64,000 nucleotides of DNA from Prostheceraeus crozeri. Lineage: Eukaryota; Platyhelminthes; Polycladida; Euryleptidae. The notes below the pieces were generated by a model, which had not been told where the DNA came from, did no database searches, and saw nothing but the letters and a program-made list of their open reading frames with translations. The translations under genes were made by a program, and so were the position numbers. Positions 55,335 through 64,000 of this stretch are shown here, in pieces. Each line of letters starts with the position of its first letter. The stretch's first letter is position 1. The stretch spans positions 245,992-309,991 of the forward strand of contig CAJQUW010006126.1 in assembly GCA_907163375.1 (NCBI GenBank), in the 5' to 3' direction.

Positions 55335-58080
55335 GTTGATGTGGAAGAATGCAAGAAAGATGGACGTTTTGCACTTGTTGCGTAAATAACTATTACAGGA
55401 AGATTTTGTACAGTGAGGACTAGGAAAAGAGAGCACGTGAAGAATAATTCGTTGTTAGTCTACCAATATGTTCGGGATAGACATTCTATCGATCCATCTT
55501 TGAGTTGTAGCAATTGGACCATTTTGCATAGACATCGAAGTAACTGGACGGTCAGGCGAAATGTTAAACTGACTGAAATCAAAATGCACTGATATAAATG
55601 GTAAATTCCATGTGAAACAGGACACACATGTGATTTTTTCAAATTCAAAATTATGCTTAAACAGTTGCACGGTTACTTTTGCTGTGTCATGAAGTGTATG
55701 AAGCCCCCCTTAGTTGATACCATTCTGTCATTATTAATTAAATATAAATACCTCAAAGACAAATCATTTTCTCGGTTTTTTGACGCAATACTAGGCTGAA
55801 AAGTGAACTATCAAAAGGATGAAATTTTAGTGATATGATGTGATTATGTGTTCAAAGTGATCATTCTCATACTATTTACACCCGCCAGTCACCGACCTTG
55901 GCCATAGGATGTTCTGATAGTCATGTCACTAAAATGCAACGAGATATCGAGAAACTACTTTTCTGCAGGATTGCTCATGACTGAGATACAAAGTGTTGTT
56001 CATATTTCATCTTTTCCTTCTTCAAGCTGTTGTTAATAACATACTGCCGCAGCAGAAGCATCGGAGGTCCTTAACTTCAGCAAATCATCCTCAAAACATG
56101 TAACGAAAGAGCGCGTTCGCTACCTGTTGTCCTATTTCGTTTATTTGTTGGAAAATTGTATTCATACCATGTGGCCTATGAAACATTTAACGTAAAGCTG
56201 CTCAAATTATTGATACATTGAAACTATCGTCATGCTGTCATTGAGCGACTTACACTCTCCTTCACGCTGTCTGATTTCACTTATTTTTTTTAAGAAACTC
56301 TCTCCCTGAGCTAGCGCGATGGCGATGTCTTATGTATACTTTTTGAAATCATCTAGTCAGTGCCTTCTCCATAATTATTTAAAGGAAGACAGCCTGTATA
56401 TTACTGTTGACATCCCCATTATGAGAATTCTTCTGTTTGCTGTCACTTTTACTTGGAAATTTGATATGCCGGGTATTTCCAATCGTGCAAACATGCAACA
56501 TGAAGTGATGCACTAGTTCTCAGTCCGATAAGATTACTTGAACTATTTGAGTTTCAAAATGCATGCGTGCCGTCGTACATAGCTAATCAGATATCTATGA
56601 CGCACCACATCGCTGTCTCGAAATTTGAAGTAGTGATAGATGCCAGCATGAACACACAGCATTAACATTTCAAATTATCAAAGCTCTGGCAATAGGGGCT
56701 CTGTGTGCTAACGGCGAATATCCAAATGCCATTACTGCGCAGTTTTGAAGTTGACCAAGGAAGCACATCGAAATGTCTGTCACATTCTGAGCGAGGAAAG
56801 TTTTCTGAGCTAAAGATGATCAGGGACTCAAAAACAAAGAAAAATAGAGCAACTTCCCATACAAGAACAACATGAAAAGAGGATCAGCTAAAGTACGGAG
56901 CATTGAAGCATGGTACAAAAGTGTGTGACTGAAATTTCAGCGACAAGGAATTCTCGACAACCTGAACGAATCAATCAACGGCATCTGCTCCTTCAAGTCG
57001 GTTTTTGCGAGTGCAGAATTTCTGCATTAACATGTGCGTAGCCCTACATCTACTTCTGGTTTCAACCGAATCACATTATAGCTACTTCTCCCTGAAGAGC
57101 AAATGTTTGTATTTCGATAATACAACCACAATACCCTAATTCATTGCTTGTGCAAAATAATGTAATGTAAAAAAGATAATGGGATGTAACGAGCGAGCAA
57201 CATTCTACACAATCTGTTACACAGAATATGGTATTTTTCACGGAGCAATTGCTAGGTGCTTAATTTATGCATTATCTATGGCAACTACAGAGATTTTTGA
57301 AATCATATTCAGTCTGAGAGAGAAGATTTTTTTAAAATTGAAGAGGTTATAAAAGCCATGTCAGAATTTTGTGACGAGCGAACATGGTGCAAATTGGCGC
57401 CTTGTGGTTATACTAAAGATTCGCCGAACATAATACCTAGTTATGTGATTCTATGACAAAAATGCGACAAAACTATGCATGAAAAGATTTATGATAATGA
57501 CTTGGCAAATAAACACAGCAGCTGTAAGTGCTACACAGTGCAACCAGCGAACAAGAGGAATTTACCAAATGTACAATTATAGGATCTTTTGTTTTATACT
57601 CCGTGTTCAAGCCAAAACGAAATGTTGGAGAACTTTATTGTTTTTAATAGACATCTTGGTCGAAGAAGTATCCTGCTTTCCATCAACAAGATTTTAGTTT
57701 GCAAAATTTCACCGTCGATGAGATGCTCTCATATGCAAGGTACATGCAACTCTACATAATATGTCTGCCGTGAGATAGTTTTGCTATATGAACTTCACAT
57801 TATCGCATGTTTGCATATATTTCGATAAAATCATACAAAACAATCAAACGACAATGTCGACATCGCAAATTGATAACGGCAATGTTCTGTTAGCTTGGAT
57901 TAGTCATCATCTTCACGCAATGTCAAAAAGATTATTGCAGATCTAGTGGAAATTACTAACAGTACAAATTTTACAATATTTCATTAATCTCCCTCAATAC
58001 TTTGTTGACTTTTCTCAGATTAAGTACATGATGTAAATTACATTAGCTAAATATGCTTCCATTCTTGATCATTGAAATAT
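55335..58080. other. Duplicated non-coding block, copy 2
   Basis: Counterpart of 41440-44110, with no recognised coding content. Confidence 0.45.
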
Positions 58081-58312
58081 TTCTAATGATTATGAATGCT
58101 GCTATAAATTCCTTGACTAGAAGTAAGATGCTTTCGTTCAACAACACTTCTGATGTTTTGAAATCAACTGCATTGAGGCAACAAATGCTGCTCTTCAAAT
58201 GAATTCGATTACAAAACAAAAACAAACGATTTTATGAAATATACATGATATAATTAAAATATACAAAAGATAAAACTATAAAGAAAATCAAAAAAAGATA
58301 ATAGAAATAACA

Positions 58313-59128
58313 TTAACAAAATATGAGTGTTTCTGTAGTCGAAACAATCGTCTCCAAAGCCTCATAACACGAGTGAATGTCGTCAGGAGTGAACGAGTAG
58401 GCTTTGAAGACGATGTTTAGAACGTCATAAAACATTAGGCCCACGTTCTGCAGCACTTCATTCATTAGCTGTTCTCCGTGGGGCTTCGGCAACCAATGAT
58501 GCACGGTTTTGACGAGACAGTCTTTTATTTTACCGTCTTTCTTTAATGCTAGGATCGAAGCAATTGCAGTGTAGCCATGCTCGTCAGCTGCCAAGTGCAC
58601 GACATTTTCTTTTACTCCAACACAAATATAGTTAATGATGAGTTCTCCTGTCGGATCCATGGATTGTATGAAGTCCTCGGAGAGACACCTCCCTAAGAAC
58701 CGGATGCCGCAGGGGTTGGTAGCACACATCCTGACGCGTCCTCGCACTATCAGGCCGAGTCGAGGAAGAATTCTCGGCATTGTTGCCATCTCGGCAAGAA
58801 GATCGCAGCCGATGCTCGAGCTGGCATATTCATCGAAGTCTTTACAAACTCGAGACAGCACGAGCATCGGCAGGATGTCGTCATCGGAGTTGAGCCATTG
58901 GATGGCCAGCAGCTTGCCGTAGAGGTCGCAACGCATTATCATCGCCCTCCATAGAAACAGGCCGTGTCTGAGGCTGTCCTTTGTGGAGTTGATGGCCACG
59001 AACTGCCGGCTGAATTGCAGAGTCCTTGCGCTTTCACCCAGTTCGTCCAAGAACTCATCCAGCAAGGACTTGTTGGGTGAAAGCGCGGCAGCTTGAACGG
59101 AGTGGTTTTCAAGTCTCCTGTCGTAGCA
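58313..59128 (-). CDS. Pumilio-like repeat protein, last exon, intact copy (G5)
   Basis: The exon follows acceptor cttgatgatttcag and opens in phase 0 with CYDRRLENHS, giving 271 residues to the stop at 58313. Helical repeats of pumilio type are suggested by recurring 'x-G-x-x-hh' cores: CDLYGKLLAIQWL, SSSIGCDLLAEMA, TNPCGIRFLGRCL, DEHGYTAIASIL, spaced 36, 34 and 44 residues apart against 36 in PUF proteins. PUF repeats bind single-stranded RNA in 3' UTRs; the RNA-contact residues cannot be assigned here, so binding is inference. Upstream exons are not visible. Four related copies in the window are broken; this is the only one open throughout. An alternative is an unrelated alpha-solenoid. 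Confidence 0.6.
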   Translation of the reverse strand, partial: CYDRRLENHSVQAAALSPNKSLLDEFLDELGESARTLQFSRQFVAINSTKDSLRHGLFLWRAMIMRCDLYGKLLAIQWLNSDDDILPMLVLSRVCKDFDEYASSSIGCDLLAEMATMPRILPRLGLIVRGRVRMCATNPCGIRFLGRCLSEDFIQSMDPTGELIINYICVGVKENVVHLAADEHGYTAIASILALKKDGKIKDCLVKTVHHWLPKPHGEQLMNEVLQNVGLMFYDVLNIVFKAYSFTPDDIHSCYEALETIVSTTETLIFC

Positions 59129-60891
59129 CTGAAATCATCAAGAAAATAGGAAGTTCAGTAATACTTCGAATAAGCGAAAGCTAGTGAGTTATACATGTTG
59201 GTTACACAGAAAATGCTGTGATTTATTCACGAAAATTGAAAGTGAATTTAGGAATTTGGATGATTGACGATTGTATTACATCTATCAGAAGATTGATTAT
59301 ACTATATACATTTTCGAAACTTTGGAAGTGATGTTTAATGGTGAAATTTGAGAAGAGAGATTAGCATGAGCATCATAGGATCTTTTGCGAAGCGCTTCGA
59401 CGTCGGAAGGACATTTTGATAGATCAGGGACGAACTAGTCGCTAAATTTAAGAGTCATGAGCATTTTGCAGAATTTTCTGAAAGAAAATATTTATTCTTA
59501 CACATACTTCATCTTCTGAAAATATCACTTCAGTTTGATGCAAGACGGAAGAAATGAAATTTCCATTTTAGCAACATCAGTGAAGTTGAATTCATCCCTT
59601 TTAAGGCGCGTTTTGAACACCACAGAGTCACATGCGACTCGTCACACCGAACACACATTCAGCTTCGAAGTCTTTCGGCCTCGGTCGGCCTGTTTGAGAG
59701 AAACAGCGGGTTAGATTCGGCTTCGGTTCTATTAAATACCAATTTCTATGTGCGGGACATGCATACTAAGCCCTACACGCGTGTGTGTGCTGATTTGTGA
59801 AACTTTGATCCACGTGTGATGTAGCGGAAGCCGATTGGAATAGTCTGTGAGATTGTTGAATAAGTCCTATTTGCACTGTTGCAATAAACCCCACTATGAC
59901 AAAGAGATAGTTATCGCACGGTACATTGAATGATATAATATCCCTTACATAGCATTAGTTCACTTGTAATCGGTGTAGTAGTATCATTGTAGTTCTATGT
60001 TTTACCTCCACTTTGCCAATTTTTATCCATCGGTTTCCTGCTGTTTTATAATATCCATTCTTAATTTCCCTAACCTATTGTGACCATTGTCCTAGCCTAT
60101 TATATTTCCCTTTCCAGCATCTGTGTTCGGTACAGCATATTAGACGTCTATTTGAGCGTGTATGCGGCAGTGTTTGGCATCTATGGTATTAGTATATCAA
60201 CAGTAAGAATGAGTAGTGTTACAAATCTCAAGATTTCCATTTTTGCCAGATATTGATCCAAAGCTGATCAATTTTAATTCGTTGCCACGAGAAAGCTCCA
60301 TTGAGTTCTTTTAAGAAGCGATTAATCCAATGGCTACACTAGCATTGCATTTGTACACTCGCGGATTGGAGAACGCCATCAGTCCTCATTAGGACTAACT
60401 CAATAAATAATTTGAATTAGTAAGCATTATATTATATTATAAATGGCTGCTGGGATGATTTTCATCATCGTATGAGAACTATTCAATCAATCACCTGCAT
60501 CAATTGGTCATGGAAAAAACTTCAAAGAGACAATCCCACACGCCGGACATTGTGTTCATGCTCATTGTTTGTTTTTGACAAGACAGTTAGCAGACTACTC
60601 TACGGTAGTGTTAAAAATATCGCTTTCGTGAACTCTCAAAAAAATGTTGATGCTCCTTACTTTTCAGTTGTAGGTGCATGTACAGTATATGCCATGATTC
60701 ATTATTAGATAAGTCTGCTTTTAGTAAACCGAAAATTTTTAGGGTATGTCTAACGCTAAAAAAATCAACAGAGTTAAGCACAGAATTAGATTCATCTGCG
60801 CGCGCTTCAGCAAATAAACAAAATATTTAATCCTGTGGAGTTAAGTAAAGTTACAATTAATGAATTGTTGACAGTTAATTGAAACTAATGT

Positions 60892-60919
60892 GCCCTACAT
60901 GCATTTTTGCATGTAGGGC
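60892..60919. repeat. Perfect 12-bp hairpin beside the hAT insertion
   Basis: gccctacatgca and tgcatgtagggc enclose a tttt loop. The target duplication of the hAT element begins 2 bp further on. Copy 1 has an imperfect version at 47499-47526. Confidence 0.85.
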
Positions 60920-60928
60920 CTACTTTGA

Positions 60929-63900
60929 CAGTGACGTGCATTCAGGGTAGGCTGAGTGGGCACAGCCTACTCATACGATTCGCTGAAATACGCATCAATA
61001 TATTTTGGAAGCGAATGGAATGAATCCACTGATAAATGACGGTAGTTTATGTCAAAATCAGCTTCTTATTGGCATCATTTCCTAATAATAGCATAGCATG
61101 CGCTTATATTCAACCACATATCTGTGTATTCAGCGCATGAGAGCGGTGAGCGATCTTTATTTTTAGAAGTTGGGCGGAAGAAATCACAAACGCTTTTCGC
61201 CTGTGCAGCAGCAATAACAAAGATCTTGTCATGAATGTTCGTTCGTTGTTTGTATGCCGAGTATGCATTGTGTTCAGCGCGCTATGTTACCACTTGTTGG
61301 GGCTGTTCGCTTTTCCGCCCACTTCTCCAAGGTGATGACGCAGCGAGATGTAAACAGTTCATACAGCTGTGGTCTGTTGCGCAGAGGGATGTAGGATTGC
61401 GCTAAACGGTATTGAGAGCATCATTGTCTTTCACGTCTGACGTCGAGTGTCGAGTTCATTGGAACATGGAAGTGAAAAAGTTGCTTGACATCAAATTTTC
61501 TTCGCTTCCCTTCAATGAAAAGATGGAAATAATTAATCTTGGAAGACATTGCCCCACCTTGAAAATGTCATCAAGGGAGAAGACGTACGAACGGAAGTTT
61601 CATTCTGAAATTTACAATAAAAAAGTCTGGCTTTGTGGTTGTCCAGAAAAAGATAAATTGTTCTGCTTTCCCTGCTTGTTGTTCAACAAGACAAAGACTG
61701 CATCGAATAAAGAAGGCTACGACGATTTGAAGCATCTGTCAAATGCATTCAGCGCCATGAACGCCCAAAAACGCATATCCAATCAATTGTAGCTCTACGA
61801 TCTTTCGGATCTACACGGATAGACACATTGATTGACCACCAGTTGAAGGAGGCAGTGAGTGCGCATAATCAAAAAGTGAAAGAAAATAGAGAAATACTGC
61901 GATCATTCATCGAAGCGGCGTGTTATTTGGCCAAACAAGAATTAGCATTTAGAGAAAGTGATCCTTCGGTGAACAAGGGTAACTATCTTGAGCTTATAAA
62001 TGTTTTGTCCGAAGATGATTATCGTCTTGCATCGCACTTAGAATCATCAACTGTTTTCAAAGGTACATCAAATCGGATTCAAAACGACCTTTTGTTTCAT
62101 CCATTGCAACAGTTATTCGGAAAAACATCGCGAAGGAGGTAAGCGAGACTATGTTCGTATCCATAGAGGCTGATGAAACAACTGACATTAGCAGAAAAGC
62201 TCAGTTTTCTATTGTTTTGCGATATTTGCGCGGCGATGAGATTATTGAATCTTTTATTGGATTTATTGATATCAGTGCTGACAGATCAGCAAAATCAATG
62301 GCAGATGTTATTATGGAAAAGTTGTCCGAATATGAATGCACTAACAAAGTTATTAGTCAAACGTACGACGTTTGTTCTGCAATGTCATCTGCTGAAAAAG
62401 GAGTGCATGGATTGATCAAGCATGTGATCCCGGAGTCCATATTTGTTCATTGTTATGCACACAAATTGAACTTAGTTTTGTTGTAGTCGACTAGACGTAT
62501 TGACAGGTGCAACATATTTTTTTCTACTCTGGACAGCCTAAGTGCTTTCTTTTCTCATTCTGTGAAGAGGACTCACTTACTAGATGAGATGCTTCAGCGA
62601 CGGTTTCCTAGATCTGTAAAAACCAGGTGGACATCTCATTCTAAAGTTGTGACTGTAGTAGAGAATAATCTTGAACTTTTGATAGACTACTTCAAAACAA
62701 TAAATTCACCCTCAAACTGGGACAAAGACACCATTGTGATGGCTTTGGGTTTCTTGAAATTTTTACAGACTAATGTGAATGTGTTTTTGTTGTTACTATT
62801 TCGCTTAATTTTTCGTGAAATTGACTCACTGTACAGCATCTTGCAAACGCAAACAATGAACATTCCTTTTTTGTATAAAGCGAATCGAAGACTGTGCGAT
62901 ATTTTTGGACTCGAAGAGAAGTGATTTTGATACGTTTTATTTGAGCTTCGTTGACATATGCAAAATAATTGACGTCGATCTTGTGCCCAGTAGAACACAA
63001 TCTAATGACTCATTGCGTTTTCTATACTTTGAAGTGTTTGATAACATAAAAGAACATTTGAAACGCCGTTAACAGGACATTCACCATCTGGACTTCTTTC
63101 GTCTTCTCGATGGAACAATATTTCGAGAATATTGTGATTCTTTTGACAGCCATTTATTTAACAAGCTCCGTGCTTTGTATCCAACGAAGTTTGATTTTGA
63201 TCGGTTGAAGTCTGATCTTATTGGGTTGTACAATACTAGTGAGTTTCATGACAAATCTATCTGTGAATTGTTTTCATTCTTTCACAAAATCGGTATAATG
63301 GATGCTCTGTCTGAAGTATATAAACTTTTGAGTCTCTGTATGACAATTCCCGCTACCCTCTGTTCACGTGGAAAGATCATTTTCTGCTTTGAAACGTGTT
63401 AAGTCGTTTTCACGAAATCGGACTTCAAGCGAACGATTGTCTGATTTAGGCATTATTGCTATAGAAAAAGAGCGTTTAGGTAATTACAAAGGCGACCAGA
63501 CTTTTATGATCTTGTTACTGATGAATTTTTGAAAAAAGACAGGCGAATGGACTTTATTTACAAGTGAAGTACCGGTATTTTTTGTTATCATCATTCTTAT
63601 AATTGTCTGCTTCTTACGATATGTCTGATTCAGTATCAGGCTGTCTAAATTGAAGCTATTGTGTTTTGAAAGTTACCAAGCTTGATTTTTTTTAAATAGA
63701 AGGCTTACTGCATTTACGACTGAATTATATTTATTTTATCATTGTATATGTAAGGGTGATAATGGGCACATGGTAGATTCCATTTGAAAACATAGGGAAA
63801 TTAACTTGTTCGAGATCAGGACAATTGATGCAATCACTGAACATGATATATACAGTCAGAGTAGTATAATTAAATCAGCTATACAGATGATTATGACGAA

Positions 63901-63957
63901 GCAAAGCAGGCAGCATATTTCAGCCTACCCGAACTAAGTAGCCACCGCACGTCACTG
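60929..63957 (+). mobile_element. hAT transposon with 8-bp TSD (3029 bp)
   Basis: Starts cagtgacgtgc and ends gcacgtcactg, a perfect 11-bp terminal inverted repeat, with further inverted match gggtaggctg / cagcctaccc inside. Flanks are tactttga (60921-60928) and tactttaa (63958-63965), an 8-bp duplication with one change. Copy 1 of the segmental duplication shows the empty site, tgctttga, at 47533-47540. The transposase is present but broken. Confidence 0.95.
61466..63532 (+). pseudogene. hAT transposase (ZMYM1-like group), frameshifted
   Basis: From Met 61466 the order of domains is: TTF-type zinc finger (RKFHSEIYNKKVWLCGC, LFCFPCLLFN), a linker helix region with NREILRSFIEAACYLA and NKGNYLELI, the catalytic DETTDIS block (62173-62193) with LRYLRG, QTYDVCSAMS and VHCYAHKLNLVL, a KTRWTSH block, and the C-terminal dimerisation domain VERSFSALKRVKSFSR to the stop at 63532. 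These are hallmarks of the group related to ZMYM1 and the THAP0-like repressor proteins. Frame changes occur near 61790-61830, 62140 and 63350, and an in-frame TAG follows NLVLL at 62484. Some breaks could be introns, but no good splice pairs were found, so it is called dead. Confidence 0.88.
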
Positions 63958-64000
63958 TACTTTAACATCACTGTATGGGACTATTTCATATATCATTAGG

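Larger units (their letters stand above)
49962..64000. repeat. Segmental duplication, copy 2 (runs off the window)
   Basis: Collinear with 37288-47574. Specific to this copy are the Tc1 element 53645-55300 and the hAT element 60929-63957; after the hAT the copy resumes (catcactgtatgg at 63965 on) and reaches the window edge. A deletion of about 550 bp joins sequence equivalent to 46828 and 47370. Confidence 0.93.

Noticed and set aside
60472-60708. 78-residue plus-strand frame before the hAT element
   Set aside because: The copy 1 counterpart near 46.5 kb is frameshifted and there is no recognisable domain.
1-64000. CRISPR array, rRNA genes or prokaryotic operons
   Set aside because: No regularly spaced repeats, no rRNA-like conserved blocks, and gene structure is spliced and eukaryotic.

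Overview
The window is AT-rich animal nuclear DNA with spliced genes (clear GT/AG junctions, phase-compatible exons) and a dense load of transposable elements: Tc1 and mariner (DD34E/DD34D), hAT with 8-bp target duplications, and Penelope-like elements (PLE) with GIY-YIG endonuclease remains. This mix points to an invertebrate metazoan; nothing seen fixes the species or phylum. No prokaryotic operons, rRNA, tRNA or CRISPR were seen.

Layout. 1-0.84 kb: repeat fragment, then the last exon of a GNAT-type acetyltransferase (+). 2.8-3.6 kb: a foldback repeat family. 4.8-5.3 kb: decayed Tc1. 6.3-10.15 kb: a diverged copy of a recurrent genomic unit that carries a pumilio-like gene (-), here a pseudogene. 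10.6-11.8 kb: dead mariner. 14.1-17.7 kb: hairpins, a PLE terminal fragment and a BED-finger hAT relic. 19.9-27.2 kb: two phase-compatible exons of an unidentified host gene (-), separated by a 6.7-kb gap holding a head-to-head PLE pair with a nested Tc1. 28.6-33.1 kb: a hAT pseudogene, then a second BED-finger hAT element split by another insertion. 36.2-37.05 kb: a second pumilio-like pseudogene.

37.3-47.6 kb and 49.96 kb to the window end are two direct copies of one segmental duplication of roughly 9-10 kb, closely similar by eye. Each holds a PLE GIY-YIG relic fused to a splice-site remnant of the pumilio-like gene, the foldback repeat, and a pumilio-like gene copy. Later insertions differ between copies: a 692-bp hAT-like element with a perfect 8-bp TSD is only in copy 1; a Tc1 element with an intact 331-aa transposase and a 3029-bp hAT element are only in copy 2. 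The spacer between copies (47.6-49.96 kb) holds a single-exon gene for a probable secreted glycoprotein.

Of the pumilio-like copies only the one at 58.3-59.1 kb keeps an open exon; the others are broken by different small deletions. The main biological story is a lineage-specific gene family spread by segmental duplication and eroded by mobile elements, with a possible relic hammerhead ribozyme in the PLE terminal repeats.
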